DNA of 64,000 nucleotides from Aquibaculum sediminis (GTDB lineage: Bacteria; Pseudomonadota; Alphaproteobacteria; Kiloniellales; DSM-21159), in contig NZ_JBFCVK010000002.1 of the NCBI RefSeq assembly GCF_040712085.1, forward strand, positions 1 through 64,000, given 5' to 3'. A program made the position numbers and the translations under genes. Below the pieces are notes generated by a model. That model did not search any database and was not told the DNA's origin. It worked only from the letters and a program-made list of their open reading frames with translations. Below are positions 38,599 through 47,466 of this stretch, one piece after another; position 1 is the first letter of the stretch; each line of letters opens with the position of its first letter.

Positions 38599-38832
38599 GA
38601 TCCGCCCCGGATTTGCCGGAGGCTCCAACTCCTGAGTAGGTGAGCCATCATTCACAAGACGACAAACAAGTGCTTCCCGGAAGTGCGCCAGCGCGCCGTG
38701 CGGCTGGTATTGGATCACAAGCATGACCTCCCGCCGGCCGAAGCCGAGGAATGCTACTACGCCGTGCTGGAAGAACTGGCTGTGGCGGCGTAACTCAAAT
38801 CAAATAGCTTTCGGAAAACCCGGAGCGGTTCA
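38599..38832 (+). mobile_element. Internally deleted IS3-family element with both ends retained
   Basis: The left end near 38599-38620 (GATCCGCCCCGGATTTGCCGGA) and the right end near 38810-38832 (TTCGGAAAACCCGGAGCGG then TTCA) are imperfect inverted copies, as in IS3-type terminal repeats. Only about 234 bases separate the outer ends, against 1.2-1.3 kb for a full element. The coding part is a fusion of transposase ends (see the pseudogene at 38644). The element cannot transpose itself, but could be moved in trans. Confidence 0.7.
38644..38793 (+). pseudogene. IS3 transposase remnant, OrfA start fused to OrfB end
   Basis: The open frame begins after a TGA at 38641-38643 and reads IIHKTTNKCFPEVRQRAVRL then VLDHK, the opening of IS3-type OrfA (HTH_21). 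It switches directly into HDLPPAEAEECYYAVLEELA, the typical OrfB end, and stops with TAA at 38791. The internal deletion kept the reading frame. The expected ATG is now ATC, so no start remains. Confidence 0.75.
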
Positions 38833-38955
38833 GAGGCCAGGTTCTTTCCCATCGCGGTGTTGCCCGGGGTTCCATTCGATGGATTACCAACGGCAGCCGA
38901 GCTCATCCGGCTGGCCGTTGTCTCTCGCAAGGATCGCGCCCATGAGCCGGCGCTC

Positions 38956-39987
38956 CTATGAGCGGCGGTAGCGCTGGGGGCTCATGCCGGTCCAGGCGCG
39001 GAATGCGCGGGAGAAGGCGGAGAGTTCGGAATAGCCCAGGCTGTGCGCGACCTCGGTCAGGGACATGGCGGGGTCGTCAAGATAGTGGAGCGCTAGCTCC
39101 TTCCGGGCTGCGTTCAGCAGTTCCTGGAAGGAGATGCCGTGCTCGCGCAGTTGCTTCTGAAAGACGTGGTCCGGAATTCCGAGGATCCGCGCCATCTCGC
39201 CGCGTGTCGGGGCGATGTCCCCGAGATGCAGCTTGATCTGGTTGCGAAGCGTTTCCGCATAGCCTTCCGGGTTGCGCCTCAGGTCGCTGCGAGCGCGTAG
39301 GAAAGGCTCGATGACGGCGTAGAGATAGGGGTCGGCGCTCGGCATCCGCGCCGTGAGATCGCTGCGCCGGAAGGCGAAGGCATTGGTTCTGCGGCCGAAA
39401 CGCACCGGCGCGCCGAACAGCCTTTCATGCTCATACGCGGCGTCCGGCGTATCGTGCTCGAAGCGCACCTCCAGGGGTGACCAGTCCCGTCCCAGCGCAT
39501 GGCGGAAGATGTTGAGGAACATGCCCATCGACAGCTCGGCATCCTGGCGCCGATAGCGGATGTTACTGTCGAAGATCCGATAGCTGAGCCAGAGGATGTC
39601 GGAATCCGGCAGCAGGCCGAAGCTGGATTTGGTCTGATGGGCTGGGAAGTACTGTTCCACGTTGCGCAGCGCTGCTGCCAACGTCGGGGAACTGATCGCC
39701 GCGTAGCCGATGGCGCCGAGTTGGTGCGGCTGAAAGCGGTGCCCGAAATGCAGGCCGAAATTGCTGTTCCCGGTTTGCGCGGCAGCTTCCTCGAACAGGC
39801 TGCAGAACTGCGAGAGCGCGAGCTCGTGATAGGGGTCCGCCAGGTCCTCGACCTTGAGGTTGTTGCGGCCGAGGATGCTATCGGGATCCCCCTTGTTGGC
39901 CTCAATGAGATCGAGCACGCCTGTCGTGGCGGAGGCCAGCACGACGGGAAAGCTGTCGTCGATGGGCACCCGCGTGGACCTACCCAT
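38956..39987 (-). CDS. AraC-family transcriptional regulator (ArgR/OruR-like)
   Basis: 343 residues. The N-terminal effector domain (about 1-190) belongs to the Arabinose_bd/OruR type. The C-terminal AraC/XylS double HTH includes SLTEVAHSLGYSELSAFSRAFRAW (about 306-329) and the final GMSPQRYRRS. It is divergently oriented from the ABC importer and microcompartment cluster, with a 297-base shared gap that contains no other gene. It is the likely activator that senses the substrate and switches on that cluster. The ATG at 39987 is the first in the conserved frame. Confidence 0.88.
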   Translation of the reverse strand: MGRSTRVPIDDSFPVVLASATTGVLDLIEANKGDPDSILGRNNLKVEDLADPYHELALSQFCSLFEEAAAQTGNSNFGLHFGHRFQPHQLGAIGYAAISSPTLAAALRNVEQYFPAHQTKSSFGLLPDSDILWLSYRIFDSNIRYRRQDAELSMGMFLNIFRHALGRDWSPLEVRFEHDTPDAAYEHERLFGAPVRFGRRTNAFAFRRSDLTARMPSADPYLYAVIEPFLRARSDLRRNPEGYAETLRNQIKLHLGDIAPTRGEMARILGIPDHVFQKQLREHGISFQELLNAARKELALHYLDDPAMSLTEVAHSLGYSELSAFSRAFRAWTGMSPQRYRRS

Positions 39988-40284
39988 GGCCGATCCCGCA
40001 GTTCGCGCCGCAGAACGCTGTGTGCCGCGCCAAGTGCCGTCCGGCTGTATAAGAGTCTGGCATTGGAACGCTCCGTGAAAGGCGGGGCGCAGCAGCGCTT
40101 ACCTTTCGCCCGCCCGGGCACGCCCGATCATCGCATGGTTCGGCAAAAGCGACCATAATCGCCTTCTGTGGCGAAAATGTTAAACTCGAGTGGCCTGCTG
40201 TCAAGCATTGCTCCAGCCGGCTTGTACCGTGGCTGTCAATAAGAATGGGGTGGTTAACGTTTCAACTTCACTGGGAGATTGACG

Positions 40285-41424
40285 ATGAAGCTGACCAGAA
40301 GAGCCTTCTCCACCAGTCTTGCCGGCGCCGCCGGCCTTGCGGCGCTCGGCCCCATCGGCCGCGCGCACGCGGCACGTGACGACGAAATGAACATCCTCTG
40401 CTGGGAGGGCTACAACACCGAACAGGTGCTCGGACCCTTCCGTCGGGCGCATCCGGAGGCGACCATCCGCGCAGCAAGTGGCACCTCCGACCCCGACATG
40501 ATCAACAAGCTGCGCGCGGGTGAGGTCAACGTCTGGGACCTGATCAACGTCAACCAGCCCTGGGCCCGCGAGCAGCTTCTCCCCGAAGGCCTGATCCGCC
40601 CGCTCAACAAAGAGCGTTTCATGCCCTATTTCGATCAGATGCTGCCGGAGTTCCGCGACCCTGAGCCCTATCCCCTGGCCTTCTCTCCTGAGGGCGATCT
40701 GATCGGCATTCCGCAGCGCTTCGGGCCCTTCTCCTTTGTGGTTAACACCGACAAGATCAGCCGGGAGATGGCTGAGGATCAGGGTTGGAACCTTTTCCTC
40801 GATCCCGACATGAGCGAACGCTACGGCGTTCTGACCTATGACAACTGGAACATCATACACCTCTGCCTGACCGCGGGCCTCAATCCTTTCGAGCCCGTGG
40901 ACGAAGTCGGGCAGGAGCGCTTCCGGGAGACCGCCGAGCAGATCATGGGGAATGCCCGCTTCCGTAGCGCCGACCTAGTGGCGATGAACCAGGCGCTGAT
41001 CAACGGCGAGATTGACGCCTACTTTACCGGCGGCACCTACACCGCCTCTCCCGCCCGCTACGACGGCGCGACCCAGGTGCGCGCCATCACGCCGAAGGAG
41101 GGCCCGGTTGACGGCAAGGGCGGCGTGGTCTGGATCGAACTCACCTCGGCGGTGAACAATCCCAATCCCTCGAGCCTCGCCGAGGAGTTCCTCGAGTTCA
41201 TCATGCAGCCGGAGATCGCCAAAGAAGTGGCCTTCTCGGAAGGGACCTACAACCCGGTCTCTAACATGGGAGATTCCGCCGTCATGGATCTCTTCGACGA
41301 GGAGGAACTGGATGCCATCCAGTGGGACAGCCTCGAGGAAGAGATGGCGCGCTGCCTGGAGTATCGCGTCGTGGACTCCTACGACGAACTCGGCCGCATC
41401 TACACCGCTTCCCGTCGCGGCTAA
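40285..41424 (+). CDS. ABC importer periplasmic binding protein, polyamine (PotD/PotF)-type
   Basis: 379 residues from the ATG at 40285 (GGGAG seven bases upstream; an in-frame TTG two codons earlier is less likely). A twin-arginine signal LTRRAFSTSLAGAAGLAALG leads to AHA and cleavage near residue 31, so export by Tat is expected. The mature domain starts MNILCWEGYNTEQVLGPF, the usual opening of spermidine/putrescine-type proteins. It is the first gene of the cluster that ends with shell proteins. The natural ligand is probably an amine, in line with the enzymes downstream. Confidence 0.88.
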   Translation: MKLTRRAFSTSLAGAAGLAALGPIGRAHAARDDEMNILCWEGYNTEQVLGPFRRAHPEATIRAASGTSDPDMINKLRAGEVNVWDLINVNQPWAREQLLPEGLIRPLNKERFMPYFDQMLPEFRDPEPYPLAFSPEGDLIGIPQRFGPFSFVVNTDKISREMAEDQGWNLFLDPDMSERYGVLTYDNWNIIHLCLTAGLNPFEPVDEVGQERFRETAEQIMGNARFRSADLVAMNQALINGEIDAYFTGGTYTASPARYDGATQVRAITPKEGPVDGKGGVVWIELTSAVNNPNPSSLAEEFLEFIMQPEIAKEVAFSEGTYNPVSNMGDSAVMDLFDEEELDAIQWDSLEEEMARCLEYRVVDSYDELGRIYTASRRG

Positions 41425-41496
41425 CGGAGAGTGACCTGCCCGCCCGGCCGTCGTGCCGGGCGGGCAGTTTCGGTTCTGGGAGAGGGTATATCCTGA

Positions 41497-42582
41497 ATGG
41501 CAGCGGCTGTTGCGCTCCGGTTGAAGAACTTGGCCAAACACTTCGGCGCCTTTGTGGCGCTGCAGGGTGTGGACCTGGAAATCCATGACGGCGAGTTCTT
41601 CACGATCGTCGGTCCCTCTGGCAGTGGCAAGACGACCTTGATCCGGCTGCTGGTGGGAATGGACATGCCGACCAGCGGCGAGATCTGGCTGAAGGACCAG
41701 CGGATCGATCGCGTGCCGGCGAACAAGCGTCCCACCTGCATGGTGTTTCAATCGCTGGCCCTCTTTCCTCACCGTACCGTGGGCCAGAACATAGAGTTTC
41801 CGCTCAAGATCCGCGGCGTCGATGCCGCCACCCGCGCGGCCAGGGCGAATGAGTTGCTGGATTTGCTGCGCCTGCCGCAACACTACCACGGCAAGCGGAT
41901 CTCCGAGTGCTCTGGCGGGGAGAAGCAACGCGTGGCTCTGGCCCGGGCGTTGGCCTTCGAGCCTGAGATCCTTTTCTTCGACGAGCCGCTCTCGGCGCTC
42001 GATTACCGCCTGCGCAAGACCCTGGAGAAAGAACTCAAGGCGCTGCACGCGCGCACCGGCAAGACCTTCGTCTACATCACTCACAGCCTGGAAGAGGCCA
42101 TGGTGATGTCCGATCGCATTGCCATCATGCGCGCTGGCCGGCTGGAGCAGGTGGCTGACGCGGAAGGCGTCTACCGGCGCCCGGTCAGCCGTTTCGTGGC
42201 CGAGTTCATGGGCGAGGTCAATCTCTTCCCTGTGCGCGGCCGGACCGACGGCGGCATCGAAAGCGGCAGTGCGGGCCTGCATTGTCCGGCGGCCGCCCTG
42301 TCGTCGATGGAAAGACTTTCGGCAGGTGAAGCGGCAACGCTGATGGTGCGTCCCGAGTTCGTGCGCTTTCTGAAGGAAGGCGAGGGGACTGATTTCACTG
42401 TGGCGGGCAAGTTGCTCGCGGAGTACGCCCTGGGTTCACGCGTGCAGTACGAGATCGAAACCAGCGACGGCACCCCAATCACGGTCGAGAAGCTGGCGGA
42501 AGACCGCTTTGACGGCGGCCTCGGCGCCGAGGTGAAGCTGGGGTGGGCCGGGGCCAATGCGCATCTGATAAGAGGCGAGTGA
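41497..42582 (+). CDS. ABC importer ATPase, PotA-type
   Basis: 361 residues. Walker A is GPSGSGKTT (about 43-51), the Q-loop is in MVFQSLALFPH, the signature is SECSGGEKQRVALARAL (about 137-153), and Walker B is EILFFDEPLSALD. A C-terminal TOBE regulatory domain of about 110 residues is present. Its ATP hydrolysis drives the two permeases that follow; its TGA overlaps the next ATG by one base. Confidence 0.93.
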   Translation: MAAAVALRLKNLAKHFGAFVALQGVDLEIHDGEFFTIVGPSGSGKTTLIRLLVGMDMPTSGEIWLKDQRIDRVPANKRPTCMVFQSLALFPHRTVGQNIEFPLKIRGVDAATRAARANELLDLLRLPQHYHGKRISECSGGEKQRVALARALAFEPEILFFDEPLSALDYRLRKTLEKELKALHARTGKTFVYITHSLEEAMVMSDRIAIMRAGRLEQVADAEGVYRRPVSRFVAEFMGEVNLFPVRGRTDGGIESGSAGLHCPAAALSSMERLSAGEAATLMVRPEFVRFLKEGEGTDFTVAGKLLAEYALGSRVQYEIETSDGTPITVEKLAEDRFDGGLGAEVKLGWAGANAHLIRGE

Positions 42583-43436
42583 TGGAGCGCCTCAACAGCA
42601 GATTCGGAGGGCTTTGCGCGCTGCCGCTGACGGTGGTACTTGCCGTCTCGTTCGTCGCGCCACTGCTGGTCATTGCGGCCTTCTCGATCATGCCGCAAAA
42701 GGTGTTTAGCCTGGCGAACGCCCCAGATTTCTCGTCCTATGCCATTTTCGTCGAGCAGGGCTATTGGCAGCCCCTGCTCTGGTCGCTGGGTCTGGCCCTG
42801 GCCTCCACGGTGATCCTCTTCATCATCTCCTGGCCCCTGGCCTATGGGATGGCCAAGGTCTTCAAGCGCTTCACTTTGGTCATCACCATCGCGGTGGTGC
42901 TCACACTCTTTGTCTCGGAAAACATACGCCTCTTTGGCTGGGTCCTGACCTTGATGAAGGGCGGCCTTTTCGAGGGCTACCTGCGCGCGTGGTTTGGTCT
43001 GGAAATGACCAGTCCGCTCTACACCGTGGGCATTACCGTTTTTGGGCTGGTCTACGTCTACTTTCCCTTCATGTTGTTCCCGCTTGCGCAGGGCATCGCC
43101 ATGGTGCCGGATGATGCCAGGCAGGCGGCTACCGACCTCGGCGCCTCGCGCTGGCGGGTGCTGTGGGAGATCGACATACCTTTGGCCGCACCGGGAATCG
43201 TCGTGGGCTGCCTTCTGAGCTTCGTGCTGGCCGCCGGTGCGCTCGCCGAATCGAAACTGCTGGGCGGCCAAACGATCATCGTCTTTCCCCACGAGATCGA
43301 GACGGCCTTCACCTACGGCCAGAATTGGCCTCTCGGCTCGGCGCTTTCGGTTGTCCTGATCGTGATCGTCGGTGCTTTGGCCATCGTGGGCGTTTCCAAG
43401 ATCGACCTGGACGCGATGATGGGGAGGAAGGGCTGA
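42582..43436 (+). CDS. ABC importer permease 1, PotB-type
   Basis: 284 residues with six membrane segments. The cytoplasmic EAA loop that docks the ATPase reads AATDLGASRWRVLWEIDIPL (about 183-202). The start overlaps the ATPase stop, and its own stop overlaps the start of the second permease. It forms the inner-membrane channel as a heterodimer with the next protein. Confidence 0.92.
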   Translation: MERLNSRFGGLCALPLTVVLAVSFVAPLLVIAAFSIMPQKVFSLANAPDFSSYAIFVEQGYWQPLLWSLGLALASTVILFIISWPLAYGMAKVFKRFTLVITIAVVLTLFVSENIRLFGWVLTLMKGGLFEGYLRAWFGLEMTSPLYTVGITVFGLVYVYFPFMLFPLAQGIAMVPDDARQAATDLGASRWRVLWEIDIPLAAPGIVVGCLLSFVLAAGALAESKLLGGQTIIVFPHEIETAFTYGQNWPLGSALSVVLIVIVGALAIVGVSKIDLDAMMGRKG

Positions 43437-44248
43437 TGCAGAGCAGCCGCCTCTCTCGGACAGCGCTGGTGCTTTATGGCCTGCTGGCCATCGTCTGGCT
43501 CTATCTGCCGATCGTATCGGTGGGTTTCGCCTCCGCGGCCCAGGCGCGCTACCTGAGCTTCCCGATTAGCCGTTATACGACAAAATGGTATGCGGAGGCG
43601 CTGGAGAGCTACAGCGTGCGCGAACTGTTGACCACCTCCTTCACGGTGGCAGTCATCGTCACCATTGCGGCGGTCGTGGTGGGTTTCTTCGGCGCGCTCG
43701 CCTTCGCGCGCTACCACTGGCGGTTTCGAGGCCTGTTCCAGAAGTTCATCCTGCTTCCGATCTTCTTTCCCCAGGCCGTTCTCGGACTGGCGCTGCTAAT
43801 CTGGTTCAACTCGGTCGGCATCATACCGTCCTGGAAGACGGCCATCGTCGCACACCTGGTGTGGATCGCGCCGATCGCCACCCTGATCATCGCCATTCGC
43901 GCCTACTCCTTCGATCCAGCTTTGGAGGAAGCGGCGCGAGACATGGGGGCCTCGACCTGGACCGTAATGCGCGAGGTGACCTTCCCCTTGCTGCTGCCCG
44001 GGGTGGTTGCGGCGGGGCTGTTCTCCTTTCTCCTGAGCTGGGGCAACTTCCCATTGTCGCTTTTCACCACGGGGGTGGATTCAACACTCCCTGAATGGCT
44101 CTACGCCAAGATGGTGTCGGGCTACTCTCCGCTGGTTCCTACACTCGGCATGCTGTCCGTACTGGGCTCGGCGCTGCTGCTGGCCACGGCCTATATCGTC
44201 TGGATCCTGTCAAGCAGCCTGCGGCGCGCCCGTCGCCAGGAAAGCTGA
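43436..44248 (+). CDS. ABC importer permease 2, PotC-type
   Basis: 270 residues with six membrane segments and the EAA loop AARDMGASTWTVMREVTFPL (about 163-182). The ATG at 43436 overlaps the preceding TGA by one base. The pair belongs to the spermidine/putrescine permease family. The transporter is followed after 32 bases by the SDR gene of the catabolic part, so uptake and breakdown are in one transcription unit. Confidence 0.92.
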   Translation: MQSSRLSRTALVLYGLLAIVWLYLPIVSVGFASAAQARYLSFPISRYTTKWYAEALESYSVRELLTTSFTVAVIVTIAAVVVGFFGALAFARYHWRFRGLFQKFILLPIFFPQAVLGLALLIWFNSVGIIPSWKTAIVAHLVWIAPIATLIIAIRAYSFDPALEEAARDMGASTWTVMREVTFPLLLPGVVAAGLFSFLLSWGNFPLSLFTTGVDSTLPEWLYAKMVSGYSPLVPTLGMLSVLGSALLLATAYIVWILSSSLRRARRQES

Positions 44249-44280
44249 TCCTCCAACCCGAACGAAAGAGGTAGAACGTC

Positions 44281-45060
44281 ATGCTAACTTCCATCAGGGA
44301 TCGCAGCGTCATCGTCACCGGTGGATCCAAGGGGATCGGCCGCGGCATCGCCACCGTCTTCGCCCGTCAGGGAGCCAAAGTGATGATCGCCGCTCGGGGT
44401 GAGGAGGCGGCCCAAAAGACGGTTGATGAAATCAAGGCCGCGGGTGGGACCGCACAGTGGGTCAGTTGCGACGTTGCGGACTGGAACTCCGTTCAGGAGA
44501 TGGTGGCCAAGACGGTCGATGCATTCGGCGGTCTCGATGTGCTCTGCGCCAACGCCGGCGTCTTCCCGCAGACTAAGATGGTGGACATGGATCCCGATGA
44601 ATGGGACCAGGTCCTCGCCACCAATCTCCGCAGCGCCTTCCTCTGCGTGAAGGCCTGCATTCCGGTCTTCGAGAAGGCCGGCAAGGGGCGGGTGGTGCTG
44701 ACCTCCTCCATCACCGGCCCGGTCACCGGCTTTCCCGGCTGGACCCACTATGGTGCTTCCAAGGCAGGCCAACTGGGCTTCCTGAAGACGGCGGCGATGG
44801 AGCTGTCGCGCTACAACACAACGATCAACGCGGTCATGCCCGGCAATATCTATACCGAAGGACTGCAGGGTCTTGGTCAGGACTATCTGGACACCATGGC
44901 AGCCTCCATCCCGCTCAAGCGCCTCGGTGCCGTGGAGGACATCGGCAACGCGGCCCTCTTCTTCGCCTCTGACGAGGCCGGCTACATCACCGGCCAGCAG
45001 ATCATCGTCGACGGCGGCCAGATCCTGCCGGAGTCCCTGGAAGCCCTGGGCGAGATCTGA
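44281..45060 (+). CDS. SDR-family oxidoreductase, candidate amino-alcohol dehydrogenase
   Basis: 259 residues. The nucleotide-binding motif is VTGGSKGIGRGI (about 12-23), followed by the NAG motif (ANAGVFPQ), catalytic Ser in SSITG and YGASKAGQ (Tyr and Lys near 156-160). The acidic/basic residue pattern after beta-2 (AARG) leaves NAD versus NADP undecided. In RMM-type microcompartments a homologous SDR interconverts aminoacetone and 1-amino-2-propanol, and position before the kinase supports the same role here. That reaction is inferred from context. Confidence 0.85.
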   Translation: MLTSIRDRSVIVTGGSKGIGRGIATVFARQGAKVMIAARGEEAAQKTVDEIKAAGGTAQWVSCDVADWNSVQEMVAKTVDAFGGLDVLCANAGVFPQTKMVDMDPDEWDQVLATNLRSAFLCVKACIPVFEKAGKGRVVLTSSITGPVTGFPGWTHYGASKAGQLGFLKTAAMELSRYNTTINAVMPGNIYTEGLQGLGQDYLDTMAASIPLKRLGAVEDIGNAALFFASDEAGYITGQQIIVDGGQILPESLEALGEI

Positions 45061-45101
45061 GGCGGGCTTCGGGTGGACGAAGGAAGAGGCGGAGGTTGAG
45101 T

Positions 45102-46106
45102 ATGGCCGACGGCAATATATCGCACGAGACGCTCCTGGACCGTTTGCATCAGCTTGCCAATCGGGCGCTTGGTCTGTGGGACATGCCGGCGGACGCGACG
45201 GCGCGGCTCATCAATGTTTCGGAGAACGCGACCTATCTTGTCGAAGGTTCCGGTGGATTCCGTGCGGTTCTCCGCGTCCACCGGGAGAACTACCACAGCC
45301 GCCGCGCCATCGAGTGTGAGCTGGCGTGGATGGACGCCCTCAACGAGCAGAGCGCGGTGGTCACGCCGCGGGTCATGCCGGGGCGGGATGGTGGACTGGT
45401 GTTGGAGCAGGCGATCGAAAGCCTGCCCAATCCGCGGCACGTGGTGATGTTCGAGTTCGTCGAGGGCGAGCAGCCCAGCGAAGAGCACGACTTGGTCAGC
45501 TCCTTCGAAGACCTGGGCGAGATTGCGGCTCGCACGCATCTTCACTCCATGGCCTGGGAGAAGCCCCAGCCCTTCGAGCGGCTGGTCTGGGATCTGGAGG
45601 CGATCTACGGGGAGCAGGCCACCTGGGGCGATTGGCGCCAGGGACCGAATGTGACGCCAGAGATCCGAGAGGTTTTGGAAGCGGTCGAGCGCACCGTCCG
45701 GCGCCGCCTGGAGGCCTTCGGCAAAGGCGAGGCACGCTATGGCTTGATCCATGCGGACATGCGCCTGGCCAATCTGCTCGTGGACCGGGGCACGACCAGG
45801 CTGATCGACTTCGACGATTGCGGCTTGGGTTGGCACCTCTATGACTTTGCCGCTGGCATCAGTTTCATTGAGGACCGGCCCGAGATTCCGGCCATGCGCG
45901 AAGCCTGGATCAAGGGCTACCGCAAGGCTCGCGCGCTCTCGGACGAGGAAGAGCAGGAAATCGACAGTTTCGTGATGCTGCGGCGCATGGCACTGCTGGC
46001 CTGGATCGGCTCGCACAGCGACGTCCCGGAAGCACAGGCCCTGGCGCCGGATTTCGCGCGTGTGTCAGCCGCACTGGGTGAAGCCTATCTCTCGCGTCGA
46101 GGATAG
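45102..46106 (+). CDS. Aminoglycoside-phosphotransferase-like kinase, candidate amino-alcohol kinase
   Basis: 334 residues from the ATG at 45102, preceded by GGAGG six bases upstream. The APH fold is shown by the Brenner motif LIHADMRLANLL (catalytic Asp, about 222-233) and the Mg-binding LIDFDDCG (about 240-247). The N-terminal lobe has RAVLRVHRENY. RMM-type microcompartments use such a kinase to phosphorylate (S)-1-amino-2-propanol. Alternatives are ethanolamine or homoserine kinases of the same superfamily. It is placed between the SDR and phospho-lyase genes, as expected for that route. Confidence 0.85.
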   Translation: MADGNISHETLLDRLHQLANRALGLWDMPADATARLINVSENATYLVEGSGGFRAVLRVHRENYHSRRAIECELAWMDALNEQSAVVTPRVMPGRDGGLVLEQAIESLPNPRHVVMFEFVEGEQPSEEHDLVSSFEDLGEIAARTHLHSMAWEKPQPFERLVWDLEAIYGEQATWGDWRQGPNVTPEIREVLEAVERTVRRRLEAFGKGEARYGLIHADMRLANLLVDRGTTRLIDFDDCGLGWHLYDFAAGISFIEDRPEIPAMREAWIKGYRKARALSDEEEQEIDSFVMLRRMALLAWIGSHSDVPEAQALAPDFARVSAALGEAYLSRRG

Positions 46107-46188
46107 TTCTGTCAAAGGCGCGGCGGTTCCTGTCAAGCAGGGCTGCTTTGCCCGGCTAGTGTGGAGCTGACAGCAGAGGGACGAAGCC

Positions 46189-47466
46189 GTGAGCAAAGAG
46201 AAGCTCGAGTTTCTCCAGCGCTCCAAAGAGTTCTGGAATCCGGGTAAGACGCAGGACTGGCAGGACATGGGGGTCGATCTGGTAATCGACCGGCGAGAGG
46301 GGTACTACCTCTTCGACATGGACGGCCGCCGGCTCCTGGATCTGCATCTGAATGGCGGCACCTACAACCTCGGACACCGCAATCCGGAACTGGTGGAGGT
46401 GCTCAAGAGCGCGTCGGACCGGTTCGACATGGGCAACCATCACTTCCCGGCCTTGGCGCGCACCGCCTTGGCGGAAGCGCTGGCCGCCTGTGCCCCTGCG
46501 CCCGGGATGCACTATACGGCCTATGGCTCCGGCGGCGGCGAGGCCATCGACATCGCGTTGAAGACGGCACGTCACGCGATGAAGAAGCGCAAGATTGTCT
46601 CGATCATCAAGGCCTACCACGGGCACACTGGACTGGCGCTCAAGACCGGCGACGACCGTTTCTCCAAGCTGTTCCTGTCGGAAGACACCGAAGGCGAGTT
46701 CGTCCAGGTGCCCTTCAATGATCTCAATGCCATGGAGGATGCGCTGCGCAAGCGCGACGTGGCAGCTGTCATTATGGAGACCATTCCCGCAACCTATGGT
46801 TTCCCGATGCCGGACGAAGGCTATCTTCCTGGCGTCAAGAAGCTCTGTGAGCGTTACGACGCGCTCTACATCGCCGATGAGGTGCAAACCGGTCTCATGC
46901 GGACGGGGGAGCTTTGGGGCTGTACCCGTTACGGCATCCAGCCGGACATCATGGTCACCGGCAAGGGCATCGGCGGCGGCATGTATCCCATCGGCTGCAC
47001 CCTCATTTCCGAGCACTGTGCGGGCTGGCTGCACGAGGATGGCTTCGGCCATATCTCCACAGGCGGCGGTGCCGAACTGGGCTGCGTCGTGTCCATGAAG
47101 GTGCTGGAGATGGTGCAGCGGCCCGAAGTCCGGGCGACCGTGGGCATGATCTCGGATTTCATGCGGGCCGGCCTGGAAGAGATCATGGCGGAGTACCCCG
47201 ATTTCTTCATCGGCATCCGCCAGCACGGCCTGGTCATGGGACTGGAGTTCAACCATGAGCAGGGCGCCAAGCCGGTGATGAAGCACCTCTATGAGAATGG
47301 TGTCTGGGCCATCTTCTCGACGCTGGATCCCCGCGTCCTGCAGTTCAAACCGGGACTGCTGCTGAGCCAGAGCGATTGCGAAGAGGTTCTGCGGCGGGTG
47401 GAGATCGGTATCGGCTTGGCACGAGACGAGATCATGGGCCGGGGTAGCCGGCGGGGGGTGGCGTGA
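46189..47466 (+). CDS. Class III aminotransferase-fold enzyme, candidate amino-alcohol-phosphate phospho-lyase
   Basis: 425 residues from GTG at 46189. PLP motifs are NGGTYNLGHRNPE, the phosphate cup GSGGGEAID (about 113-121), IADEVQTGL with pyridine-Asp near 230, and the Schiff-base K259 in VTGKGIGGGMYP. Members near APH kinases often act as phospho-lyases, e.g. ethanolamine-phosphate phospho-lyase, rather than as transaminases. This one would split 1-amino-2-propanol phosphate into propionaldehyde, ammonia and phosphate. It overlaps the aldehyde dehydrogenase by one base. Confidence 0.87.
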   Translation: MSKEKLEFLQRSKEFWNPGKTQDWQDMGVDLVIDRREGYYLFDMDGRRLLDLHLNGGTYNLGHRNPELVEVLKSASDRFDMGNHHFPALARTALAEALAACAPAPGMHYTAYGSGGGEAIDIALKTARHAMKKRKIVSIIKAYHGHTGLALKTGDDRFSKLFLSEDTEGEFVQVPFNDLNAMEDALRKRDVAAVIMETIPATYGFPMPDEGYLPGVKKLCERYDALYIADEVQTGLMRTGELWGCTRYGIQPDIMVTGKGIGGGMYPIGCTLISEHCAGWLHEDGFGHISTGGGAELGCVVSMKVLEMVQRPEVRATVGMISDFMRAGLEEIMAEYPDFFIGIRQHGLVMGLEFNHEQGAKPVMKHLYENGVWAIFSTLDPRVLQFKPGLLLSQSDCEEVLRRVEIGIGLARDEIMGRGSRRGVA

